Shown: positions 1 to 8,398 of the stretch, in pieces
Layout of the letters: every line of letters begins with the position of its first letter
Numbering within the stretch: position 1 is the stretch's first letter
Program-made: the position numbers and the translations under genes
The notes under the pieces: generated by a model
What the model was told of the DNA's origin: nothing
The model's database searches: none
The model's input: the letters and a program-made list of their open reading frames with translations, nothing else
Assembly: GCF_004917075.1 (NCBI RefSeq)
Contig: NZ_SSYB01000001.1
Span: 496,001 to 560,000 of the forward strand
Length of the DNA stretch: 64,000 bases
DNA from: Geomonas edaphica
GTDB lineage: Bacteria > Desulfobacterota > Desulfuromonadia > Geobacterales > Geobacteraceae
Direction: 5' to 3'

Positions 1-3000
1 TTGCCGGTCGCGTTCTGCATGATGGCGCGCTTGATCTCCGCCTCCTCGGTGAGGCCTGCGAGGTAGGCAGGCTCTTCCTGCGGTTCGGGCGAGCGGCCCA
101 GAAGGACCAGGAAGGGGTGGTACTCGTTAGCCAGTGCAAGAGCGGAAACGGCGGTAACGCCGCGTCCCCCGCCGGTGATAACGACCACGTCGCCGTTTTC
201 CAGCGCGGCGCGCTCCGGCGCGGGAGCCGCCGGGAGTACGGTGGTCTGCAGAGCAAAGCGCCCTTCCGTTGTGAGGCCGATTTCGCCCGGGCCGCGGCGC
301 AGCATCTCGATGGCGACGGCGCCGGCCGCGCTTGCGGGGTGTGCGAAATCGCCGAGGTCGATCGCCTTGCAGGAGACTTCCGGCCACTCGAAACCGGCGG
401 TCTTGGCAAGTCCGGCGAGGCCGCCGGAGAGCGGGTCCTTGAGGGACTTCGTGGAGCCGAACCCGAACGCGCCGTCCAGGCGGGAGACGGTGACGAAGAC
501 GGCGCCTTCGGCGCGGGCGGACTCGATGAGTGCCGCTGCCGCGTCTTTAGCCAGGAGGAAGGCGTTCTCCAGGAACTGGTCGTCGGTGCCGGCAACGGGC
601 GCGCAGATGACAAGGCCGGAGAGTTTGCCGGCCGGGGCGATCTGGCCCGCCTGTGCGGCGTTCACCTTGCGCACCGAGCAGCCGTGTTCGAGCAGGATGC
701 CGCAGAGTTCCGCAGCGAAGGCGGAGCCGTCGTCGGTAACCCAGATTTCGCCGTCGTTGGCGAGGGTGATGGTGTCGGCATCGTCGTTCTCGGTGAGGAG
801 CATGGGGACGACGGTGCTGCGCTGGATGTTTTGCGGTGCGACCTGTACCGGTTCGGCGACGGGTGCCGGAGTTGTTTCTGCGGCGGTTGTCGCGGGCTGA
901 CCGGCGGGGGCGGCAGTCTTTGCGGAAGCGGCGAGGTAGTCGGCGATGTCGCCCAAGGTGCGCAGGGTGCCTAAGTGCTCGGGGCCGATGGTCGGGCACT
1001 CGGGGAGGCGCTCTTGCAGGGTGGAGAGGATCTCCACGCGCTTGATGCTATCGATACCGAGATCGGAATCCATCCCCATGGTGAGTTCGAGCATTTCGGC
1101 AGGGTAGCCGGTTTTGTCGCTCACTACCGCGAGGAGGGTTTCCGTTACCTTGGCGGCATCAATGGTGGACCCGGTGGACGCATTGGACGCGGTGGATGCG
1201 GGTGCAGCGCCTGATGCTACGGCGCTTGCGGCTACGGCGCCTGCGGCGAGGTGACCTGCGATGTCGCCGAGGGTGCGCAGGGTGCCTAAGTGTTCGGGAC
1301 CGATGGTCGGGCACTCGGGGAGGCGCTCCTGCAGGGTGGAGAGGATCTCCACGCGTTTGATGCTGTCGATGCCGAGGTCGGAGTCCATCCCCATGGTGAG
1401 TTCGAGCATCTCGGCGGGGTACCCGGTTTTGTCGCTCACAACTGCAAGCAGGGTTTCGGTGACCTTGGCGGCGCTGATGGTGGACACCGCGGACGTTGTG
1501 GACGCGACGGCCCCGACGGGCGCGGCAACTGCTACTGGGGCTGCGGAGGCGGCGCCTGCGGCGAGGTGACCGGCGATGTCGCCGAGGGTGCGCAGGGTGC
1601 CTAAGTGCTCGGGACCGATGGTCGGGCACTCGGGGAGGCGCTCCTGAAGCGTGGAGAGGATCTCTACGCGTTTGATGCTGTCGATGCCGAGGTCGGAGTC
1701 CATCCCCATGGTGAGTTCGAGCATCTCGGAGGGGTAGCCGGTTTTCTCGCTCACTACGGTGAGGAGAGTCTCGGTGATCTGGGCAGCACTGGTGGTGGAC
1801 CCTGCGGACGTTGTGGACGCAATGGCCACGGTGGACGCGGCAGCTGCTACTGGGGCCGCAGATGCGGTGCCAGCGGCGAGGTGACCTGCGATGTCGCCGA
1901 GGGTGCGCAGGGTGCCAAGATGTTCGGGGCCGATCACCGGGGCGCCCGGGAGACGCTCCTGCAGGGTGGAGAGGATCTCTACGCGCTTGATGCTGTCGAT
2001 GCCGAGATCGGAGTCCATCCCCATTTCCAGCTCAAGCATTTCCATCGGATAGCCGGTTTTTTCGCTCACCACTGTGAGGAGGGTTTCGGTGACCTTTGCG
2101 GCGCCAGCGGTGGAACCTGGTGCGACGGACGCGGGCGTGGTGGTTGCGACGGACGCGGGCGCGGCTGCGGACCCGGCGGTGAGGTGGCCGGCGATGTCGC
2201 CGAGGGTACGCAGGGTGCCGAGATGCTCGGGACCGATCACGGGGCTGCCGGGCAGACGCTCTTGCAGCGCAGAAAGGATCTCCACGCGCTTGATGCTGTC
2301 GATGCCAAGATCCGAATCCATGCCCATGTCAAGCTCAAGCATCTCAACGGGATAGCCGGTTTTTTCGGCGATCACGGCAAGCAGTGCCTGGGTGATTTTC
2401 TCATTGCCCACAGCGGGCGTGGCAGATGCTACGGGTGCGGTCTGTGCCACGACGGATGCTGTCTGAATAGCTGCCGCAGGCTGCAAGACTGCTGTCGGTG
2501 CAACCGGTGCTGCGACAGGTGCCGACGGCACGGGTTGGGCGACGGCTGCCGGAGTATAGGCCGGTGCGGGCGCGACATAAGCTGCAGCTTGTACTGGTGC
2601 TACGGCGACTTGAGGCGCAACTCCAGCGACAGGTGCTCTCATACCGCCCATAACGAGCTGCTGTTGCTGCTCGAGAAGTGCCTGGAAGGTTTTGGCGGCC
2701 ACTTCCTGCCCTTCGAGGAAACGACGGTGCAGTTGGGCCGTGTCTTCCTGCATCTTTTGCAGTACGGACATCCCTTCACGCGCTAGCCGCAACGATTCGC
2801 TGAGCGAGTCCTGGCCTGCTCCCTGGACGGGAGCGAAGGCCGGCTGCGCCATGGACGCTGCCGGCACTGCAGCCTGCTGGGGCATCTGGGAAACCGGTGC
2901 CTCATTCTGGACCGGAACGGCTGCCCGGGCTGCGCCTGCGGGTGCCGCTTGGACCGGAGCGACGGGGGGCGCAACCGGCTTGGGCTGGACCGGCGGCTTC

Positions 3001-5849
3001 TTCTGCCTCGGTTTCACGTAGTTCGCACCGCTGATCGGGATGCTGAGGGCCGGTTTCTTGCCGGTGACGGGGGCAGGGCTATGCCCTTCGTCCCAGAGGG
3101 CAAGGTTGACGCCGTAGCCGAGTACGCTCAACTGAGCCAGGGTGCGGGCGAGATCGGCGATGCCGGAGCGTTTGCCGGAAGAGGCATCGAGGGCCACCGC
3201 GAGATGCGGACGCTCGGCGAGGATCGCCTGGGCGAGACCGGTCAGCCTGTTACCGGGGCCTACTTCGACGAAGGTCGTGACACCAGCCGCGTACATCGCC
3301 TCGATCTCGGCGACGAATTCGACCGGTTTGGCCAACTGTGCGGCAAGCTGCGCCTTCGCCTGCGCCGTGTCGGCGGGGTAGAGGGCGGCTGTGGTGTTTG
3401 CGTAGACCGGGATCCGCCCCTGCGGCATGTCGATCTTTTCCAGCGCTGCCAGGAACGGCTTCGCTGCGTCGGCGACCAACTGGCTGTGGAACGCGGCGGC
3501 TACCGGGAGTTCCTTGCAGGTGAGCCCGCGCTCCTTGAAGATGGCGACGGCGCGCTTGATCTCTGCTGTGGCGCCGGAAAGGACGGCCTGGGTCGGCGCG
3601 TTCTTGTTGGCGATGACGAGGTCGAGCTTTTCGGCTGCGACCGCCTCGGCAATCTTCGCGAGCGGGGCGGAGACCGCAAGCATGCTCCCCTTGTCTCCGT
3701 CGCCTGCCCCCATGAGCTTGCCGCGCAGGCGGGAGAGCTCGTGGAAGGCGCTTTCGTCGAGCCTTCCGGCAGCGCAGAGCGCGGTCAGTTCGCCGTAGCT
3801 GTGACCGGCGACCGCTTCCGGGGCGACGCCGAAGGCCTGGAGCAGACGCAGAGCACCGAGGCTCGCCGCGCCGATGGCGGGCTGGGCGGCCTGGGTGGCG
3901 CGAAGCGCTTCTTCCTGGCTCACCCGCGTTGCCTCGTCATAGGCGGACGGCGGATAGATGAGGTCGGACAACCGCGATCCGTTCTCGGAGAAGAAGCCTG
4001 CATCGGCGGTGACGAGGGCGTCGAGCACCTGCGGGAAACTGCAGGCGAGGTCGTTCAGCATGCCGTTGTACTGCGAGCCCTGACCCGGGAAGAGGACGCC
4101 GAGTTTGCCAGGTACGCCACCGCAGGCGAAGTAGGCGCCGTCCGGTGTTTGCCAGGCCGACTTGTCGTTTTTTGCCAGCATGGCACGGGCGTTTTTCACC
4201 AGCGATAAGAGGTTCGTCCTGTCGTGTTCGACGACGAGCGCGAGGCGGCAAGGTGCCTTGGCGTCGAACGAGGAACGGGAGGCGAGGGCGAAATCCCTCA
4301 CCGCGGTCCATGCCGAAGCGGCTTCCGCGCTCCCTGCCGGGACCGTGTCGAGCTGTGCCGTGATGGCTGCCGCATCAGCGCCGGAAAGGGTGATGATCTG
4401 GGTGTTGCCGTCCCAGTCGGCGGCTTCCTTTTCCGGGTGGTATTCCTCGAGCACCACGTGGAAGTTCGATCCGCCAAAGCCGAAGGCCGATACGCCGGCG
4501 CGGCGCGGCACGTCGGGACGCGGGAACCAGGGACGCTTGTGGGCCGGGAGATAGAACGGAGAGTTGTCGGCCACCACCTCTTTCTGCGGAGTCTGCACCT
4601 TGATCGTGGGAGGGATCACCTTGTTGTGCAGCGCAAGGGCGGCCTTGATGAGGCCTGCGGAGCCCGCCGCAGCCTTGGCGTGGCCGATCTGCGACTTCAC
4701 CGAACCCAGTGCGCACCACGGCGCATCGGACTTCCCGTAAACATCGCGCAGCGCGCTCACTTCGACCGCGTCGCCAACCTTGGTGCCGGTGCCGTGCGCC
4801 TCCAAAAGTCCGATGCTCTGAGGGGTGACGTCGGCGTTTTTATAGGCGTCGAGGAGCGCCTTCTTCTGACCGGCAGCGCTCGGCGCGTAGATCGCGTCAC
4901 CCTTGCCGTCGCTGGAGGAGCCAACGCCGCGGACGACGGCGTAGATCCTGTCGCCGTCTCGCTCCGCGTCGGCCAGACGTTTGAGCACCACGAGGCCGAG
5001 ACCTTCGCCGAGGATGGTTCCGTCCGCCGTGACGTCGAAAGGCTTGGCGTTGCCGGTCGGGGAAAGGGCAGGGGTCTTGCTGAAGCACATGTACATGAAG
5101 ATATCGTTGAAGGTGTCGATGCCACCGGTCACGACGATGTCCGATTTGCCGGAGTTTAGCTCCATGGAGGCGAGATGCAGCGCGCTTAAGGAGCTAGCGC
5201 AGGCGGCGTCGACGACGCAGTTGGTACCGCCGAGGTCGAACTGTTTGCTGATACGCCCCGCAACGACGTTGCCGAGAAGCCCCGGGAAGGAGTTCTCCTG
5301 CCAGGAGACGTAGGAGTCCGAGATGCGCTCGACCACGTCCTTGGCTGTCTCTTCGTCGACACCCGCATCCTTCAGGGCGGAGCGCCAGATCGGGTGCCCT
5401 AGACGCGCTCCCAGCGGGATGACCAGTTCCAGCGTGCCGGTGACCCCGAGGACGACCGAGACGTTGCTCTTGTCCCAGGTGCGCTCGGGACCGTAACCTG
5501 CGTCCTTCAGCGCCTGGCCGGCCGCAATGAGGCCAAGAAGCTGCGAGGTATCGATCGCCTCGAGCACGTTGGGAGGGATGTTGAACTCCATCGGGTTGAA
5601 ATCGACCGGAGAAAGGAAGCCGCCGCGACGACCGTAGGTATGGTCCGGGCTCTTCTTGTCCTCGTCGAAATAGGCGTCCACCGGCCAGTGCGTGGGGGGG
5701 ACTTCGGTGATCGCGTCGATCCCGTCGGTGATGTTCGCCCAGTAGGCGTCCTTGTCACCGGCCTTCGGGAAGAGGCAACCGATGCCTATGATGGCGAGCT
5801 GATTTCCGTTGCTGGAAGTGGCGGGCTTCAGATCATCAGTTTTCAACAA
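1..5849 (-). CDS. pfaA: PfaA-like polyunsaturated fatty acid / polyketide synthase, C-terminus outside window
   Basis: Large iterative type I synthase that would build a long acyl chain by repeated condensation and keto-reduction in the cytoplasm. About 1,949 residues are visible and the frame is open through base 1. Order of domains: ketosynthase (residues ~1-450, active Cys in DAACASS at bases 5199-5201, ~residue 217); acyltransferase (PGQGSQ near 583, GHSYGE with Ser ~684); an Ala/Pro-rich linker with a Glu/Gln-rich helix; five acyl carrier domains (Ser at ~1185, 1286, 1391, 1496, 1601); and the start of a ketoreductase (Rossmann motif ITGGGRGV, ~1885). Start is TTG at 5849 (or TTG at 5846) behind AAGGAG at 5855-5860, overlapping the pfaD stop. 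Domain order and the partner pfaD match PUFA synthases; a different long-chain polyketide lipid is possible. A dehydratase, PfaC-like subunit or phosphopantetheinyl transferase would lie left of the window. Confidence 0.9.
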   Translation of the reverse strand, partial: MLKTDDLKPATSSNGNQLAIIGIGCLFPKAGDKDAYWANITDGIDAITEVPPTHWPVDAYFDEDKKSPDHTYGRRGGFLSPVDFNPMEFNIPPNVLEAIDTSQLLGLIAAGQALKDAGYGPERTWDKSNVSVVLGVTGTLELVIPLGARLGHPIWRSALKDAGVDEETAKDVVERISDSYVSWQENSFPGLLGNVVAGRISKQFDLGGTNCVVDAACASSLSALHLASMELNSGKSDIVVTGGIDTFNDIFMYMCFSKTPALSPTGNAKPFDVTADGTILGEGLGLVVLKRLADAERDGDRIYAVVRGVGSSSDGKGDAIYAPSAAGQKKALLDAYKNADVTPQSIGLLEAHGTGTKVGDAVEVSALRDVYGKSDAPWCALGSVKSQIGHAKAAAGSAGLIKAALALHNKVIPPTIKVQTPQKEVVADNSPFYLPAHKRPWFPRPDVPRRAGVSAFGFGGSNFHVVLEEYHPEKEAADWDGNTQIITLSGADAAAITAQLDTVPAGSAEAASAWTAVRDFALASRSSFDAKAPCRLALVVEHDRTNLLSLVKNARAMLAKNDKSAWQTPDGAYFACGGVPGKLGVLFPGQGSQYNGMLNDLACSFPQVLDALVTADAGFFSENGSRLSDLIYPPSAYDEATRVSQEEALRATQAAQPAIGAASLGALRLLQAFGVAPEAVAGHSYGELTALCAAGRLDESAFHELSRLRGKLMGAGDGDKGSMLAVSAPLAKIAEAVAAEKLDLVIANKNAPTQAVLSGATAEIKRAVAIFKERGLTCKELPVAAAFHSQLVADAAKPFLAALEKIDMPQGRIPVYANTTAALYPADTAQAKAQLAAQLAKPVEFVAEIEAMYAAGVTTFVEVGPGNRLTGLAQAILAERPHLAVALDASSGKRSGIADLARTLAQLSVLGYGVNLALWDEGHSPAPVTGKKPALSIPISGANYVKPRQKKPPVQPKPVAPPVAPVQAAPAGAARAAVPVQNEAPVSQMPQQAAVPAASMAQPAFAPVQGAGQDSLSESLRLAREGMSVLQKMQEDTAQLHRRFLEGQEVAAKTFQALLEQQQQLVMGGMRAPVAGVAPQVAVAPVQAAAYVAPAPAYTPAAVAQPVPSAPVAAPVAPTAVLQPAAAIQTASVVAQTAPVASATPAVGNEKITQALLAVIAEKTGYPVEMLELDMGMDSDLGIDSIKRVEILSALQERLPGSPVIGPEHLGTLRTLGDIAGHLTAGSAAAPASVATTTPASVAPGSTAGAAKVTETLLTVVSEKTGYPMEMLELEMGMDSDLGIDSIKRVEILSTLQERLPGAPVIGPEHLGTLRTLGDIAGHLAAGTASAAPVAAAASTVAIASTTSAGSTTSAAQITETLLTVVSEKTGYPSEMLELTMGMDSDLGIDSIKRVEILSTLQERLPECPTIGPEHLGTLRTLGDIAGHLAAGAASAAPVAVAAPVGAVASTTSAVSTISAAKVTETLLAVVSDKTGYPAEMLELTMGMDSDLGIDSIKRVEILSTLQERLPECPTIGPEHLGTLRTLGDIAGHLAAGAVAASAVASGAAPASTASNASTGSTIDAAKVTETLLAVVSDKTGYPAEMLELTMGMDSDLGIDSIKRVEILSTLQERLPECPTIGPEHLGTLRTLGDIADYLAASAKTAAPAGQPATTAAETTPAPVAEPVQVAPQNIQRSTVVPMLLTENDDADTITLANDGEIWVTDDGSAFAAELCGILLEHGCSVRKVNAAQAGQIAPAGKLSGLVICAPVAGTDDQFLENAFLLAKDAAAALIESARAEGAVFVTVSRLDGAFGFGSTKSLKDPLSGGLAGLAKTAGFEWPEVSCKAIDLGDFAHPASAAGAVAIEMLRRGPGEIGLTTEGRFALQTTVLPAAPAPERAALENGDVVVITGGGRGVTAVSALALANEYHPFLVLLGRSPEPQEEPAYLAGLTEEAEIKRAIMQNATG
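920..2410 (-). repeat. Five tandem acyl carrier protein repeats within pfaA
   Basis: Five copies of an approximately 100-residue unit, each with the phosphopantetheine attachment motif DSDLGIDSIKR. The modified serine codons lie at 2295-2297, 1992-1994, 1677-1679, 1362-1364 and 1047-1049, giving spacings of 303, 315, 315 and 315 bp. All five serines are kept. The third and fourth copies (in protein order) are almost identical at DNA level over their cores, while the Ala-rich linkers vary, which suggests recent duplication or gene conversion. In PUFA synthases ACP number is known to affect yield rather than product identity. Confidence 0.92.
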
Positions 5850-7456
5850 AGGTACTCCTTGATTTGTGCGATATCGAGAGGTTGCGGTGCGATCTCTTCC
5901 TGCCTGAGTTCGAGCCCCTGGGCGCGCAGGAAGTTGGCGCGGGTGAGGTGCGCCGCACCGTGCAGGATGTTGAGCGCGACGGTTACGATCCTGCGCTCGG
6001 CGGGCGTTTCGAGGAAAGAGCCCGCGGTCCATTCGTTGAAGGCCCCCATCGCGGGGCCGCACCATACCTGGTAGTCCATCTTGCGGTTTTCGACGCCGTC
6101 TTTCGCCCAGTGGGCGCCCATGCCGAGGTACCAGCGGAAGACGAGCGCCATCTTGTGCTTGGGATCGCGCTCGCTGCGCTCGACCTGGGACGGGTCGCGC
6201 TTCGAGAAGTAGTCGCGGGTGCCACGCCAGATCTCATCAAGCGGCGCGAGGAACATGGTCTTTTCCAGTTTCTCGCGTTCCGCGGCCGGGATCTCCTCGA
6301 GGCTGCCGTAGGCGCGGTAGATCTCGTAGAGCTTGGCGGCGCGCATCGGGAACATGGTGCCCCGTTTCAAGACCTGCACGGTGACTCCCATCTCGAACAT
6401 GTCGGCGGCGGGGGCCATGGTGACGTCGGCCTGGCGGGTGCCGGCCAAGAGGGCGCGCACCGTGTCGGAGGTGCCGGACTCGACGCAGGCCTGGTTGACG
6501 GAACCGGTCATAACGTACGCGGCCCCCATGGCGAACGCCGCGGCGCAGGAGGCCGGGGTGGAGATGCCGCCGCCAAGGCCAACGCGCAGCCGGCAGTCGT
6601 AGCCGTACTGGCGCTCGAGGCGTGCGGCAAGCGAGAGGATGGTCGGGAAGAGCGCCATGGCGGGGCGGTTGTCGGTATGCCCGCCGGAATCCGCCTCGGC
6701 GGTCACGTCCTGGGCGAGAGGGATATGAGCTGCGAGCTCGGCCTGTTCCGGCGTGAGCGAGCCGTTCTCGACGAGCGCGCGCAGTAGTTTTTCCGGGGCG
6801 GGGGCAAAGAACTTGGCGGCAAGTTCCTCGCGGGACACCTTTGCTATGATCCGGTTCGGCGTGACGATGCTCCCGTCGGCGGCGCGGCTTATGCCGTGCA
6901 GGCGGTACCGCACCAGTGGAAGGGTGAGGCCAAGGAACGCGGACGCCTCGATGATGCGCACGCCTTTCCGGATGTAAAGTTCGGCCAGCTCCTTCTCGAG
7001 CTCGGGCTCGTGCGGGGAGTGGATCAGGTTGAAGCCGTAAGGGATGTCGCCCAGGGAGGCCTTCAGGCGGTCGGCCGTTTCGGCGACCGTAGCTATGGGG
7101 AGCCCGGCGGCGCCGAAGAAGCCGAGCATCCCGGCACGCCCGAGTTCCTCGGCCATGGCGGCGGAACTGATCCCCTTGGCCATGGAGCCGCCAAGGTAGG
7201 GGTAGCGGATGCCGATCTCGCGGCAAAAGGAGGGTTCTCCCAGGTTCTCCGGGAGGCACGCGGGGGCATAGCCGGCAACGGAGGTCAGTTCCTCGGCGCT
7301 CCCCAAGTGGGGCACCAGACGAGCGCCTTTCTTCTGCAGGTACAGGGGCTGGCGTATCTCACGAAGCGCGTCTTTGAGGCTCATAGCGTCAGGCTCGAAA
7401 CTGTCGGCTCTGGCAGAGCGAGCGCTTGCATCACCCTGAAGTGAAAATAGATCCAA
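5843..7456 (-). CDS. pfaD: PfaD-like enoyl reductase (FMN, nitronate monooxygenase fold)
   Basis: Stand-alone trans-acting enoyl reductase that reduces double bonds of the chain held on the PfaA carrier domains. The 537-residue protein has the PfaD family layout: N-terminal SLKDALREIRQPLYL, then a TIM-barrel with YLGGSMAKGISSA, PYGFNLIHSP and the glycine-rich phosphate-binding stretch VGLGGGISTP, and a C-terminal helical part (VFRWYLGMGAHWAK, VWCGPAMGAFN). The chosen start is TTG at 7456, eight bases after AGGAG; an in-frame ATG at 7384 is an alternative. Its stop overlaps the pfaA start, so the two are translationally coupled. pfaD preceding pfaA resembles the myxobacterial pfa1-pfa2 order rather than the marine gammaproteobacterial one, where pfaD is last (family knowledge). 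Confidence 0.9.
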   Translation of the reverse strand: MDLFSLQGDASARSARADSFEPDAMSLKDALREIRQPLYLQKKGARLVPHLGSAEELTSVAGYAPACLPENLGEPSFCREIGIRYPYLGGSMAKGISSAAMAEELGRAGMLGFFGAAGLPIATVAETADRLKASLGDIPYGFNLIHSPHEPELEKELAELYIRKGVRIIEASAFLGLTLPLVRYRLHGISRAADGSIVTPNRIIAKVSREELAAKFFAPAPEKLLRALVENGSLTPEQAELAAHIPLAQDVTAEADSGGHTDNRPAMALFPTILSLAARLERQYGYDCRLRVGLGGGISTPASCAAAFAMGAAYVMTGSVNQACVESGTSDTVRALLAGTRQADVTMAPAADMFEMGVTVQVLKRGTMFPMRAAKLYEIYRAYGSLEEIPAAEREKLEKTMFLAPLDEIWRGTRDYFSKRDPSQVERSERDPKHKMALVFRWYLGMGAHWAKDGVENRKMDYQVWCGPAMGAFNEWTAGSFLETPAERRIVTVALNILHGAAHLTRANFLRAQGLELRQEEIAPQPLDIAQIKEYLC

Positions 7457-7668
7457 TCGGGATTCTCCTGTTGCCAGCGAATCAGCTGCGGAATTGCGAT
7501 GGCGTTAAGGTGATGAATCGGCTGAAGGACAAGAGTCGGGCATGGAGGAGACTGGTCCGCCGACTGTAAGCAAAGATGCCCAGTTAAACAGAGCATCTGT
7601 ACATTAAATCGTGTGAAAAAGCAAGAGAAGACGCGGGTTCAGGGCAACTTTTAGCCGTTTCGGAACGG

Positions 7669-8346
7669 TCACCGCCGCGTCTTCTGACTTATCGCCTTGA
7701 TGACGTAGGGGTAGATGTTTTCGGTGATGATGGCGTACCCCTTGCCGGTCGGGTGGACGCCGTCGGAGAGGTTGAGCCCTTCCTTGCCGGCGACCTTGTC
7801 CAGGAAAAACGGGATCAGGATGGTCTTGTGCTCTTTCGCGACGCGGCGGTACACCTCGGCGAACTTGCTTGTGTAGGCAGGACCCAGGTTTTTCAGCATG
7901 CGCATCCCGGCCAGTACCACGATCACGTTTCTTGACTCGAGTTTGGCGATGATGCTGACTAGGTTCTTCCGGGTGAGTTCCGGGTCCTGGCCGCGCAGGC
8001 CGTCGTTCGCGCCGGTTTCGAGGATCACGATGTCAGGTTTGAGCTTCATGACCCAGTCGACGCGGGCGAGCGCTCCGGAGCTTGTTTCGCCGCTGATTCC
8101 GGCGTTGATCACGGTCCACTGATGCCCGGCCTGGTGCAGCTTGCGCTGCAACTGTGCGGGATAGGAGTCACTTTCGGCGACGCCGTAGCCTGCGGTGAGG
8201 CTGTCGCCGAAAGCGACGATGGTGCCCTGGGAGGAACTTGATGCGGGCTTCGCGGTGCCGGCAGCGATGGCCGGACCGGCGCCTATGGACGAGCAGAGGG
8301 TTAGGGCGAAGAGGGTGAGCAGCTTGCGGGGGGTGGGGTGAAGCAT
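7669..8346 (-). CDS. tesA: TesA-like GDSL thioesterase/lysophospholipase, periplasmic
   Basis: Exported SGNH hydrolase that cleaves acyl thioesters or lysophospholipids. The 225-residue protein has an N-terminal signal peptide (hydrophobic LLTLFALTLCSSIGAG, Ala-rich cleavage region). It also has all blocks of the family: FGDSLTAGYG with the nucleophilic Ser, the block II Gly in NAGISGETS, GAND in block III, and DGVHP with the catalytic Asp/His. Start ATG at 8346 follows AAGGAGCCCCC. It lies 52 bp downstream of ybbP in the same direction. E. coli also clusters tesA with ybbA/ybbP, which supports the name. pfaD begins 212 bp further on; that gap has no credible ORF and probably holds the pfaD promoter, which I could not pinpoint. 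Confidence 0.88.
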   Translation of the reverse strand: MLHPTPRKLLTLFALTLCSSIGAGPAIAAGTAKPASSSSQGTIVAFGDSLTAGYGVAESDSYPAQLQRKLHQAGHQWTVINAGISGETSSGALARVDWVMKLKPDIVILETGANDGLRGQDPELTRKNLVSIIAKLESRNVIVVLAGMRMLKNLGPAYTSKFAEVYRRVAKEHKTILIPFFLDKVAGKEGLNLSDGVHPTGKGYAIITENIYPYVIKAISQKTRR

Positions 8347-8398
8347 GGGGGCTCCTTGGTTTTGGCAGCAGTGGAATTATGGACTGGCGTTCCTTGGC

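Noticed and set aside
117-974. 285-residue plus-strand open frame
   Set aside because: Antisense shadow of pfaA; Gly/Arg/Ala-rich with no motif, while the minus strand encodes ACP and ketoreductase domains.
1047-2297. Regular ~315-bp repeats that could suggest a CRISPR-like or satellite array
   Set aside because: They are in-frame acyl carrier domains with conserved DSIKR serines.
7381-7596. 71-residue minus-strand open frame before pfaD
   Set aside because: Overlaps the start of pfaD, has no ribosome-binding site and no recognisable features.
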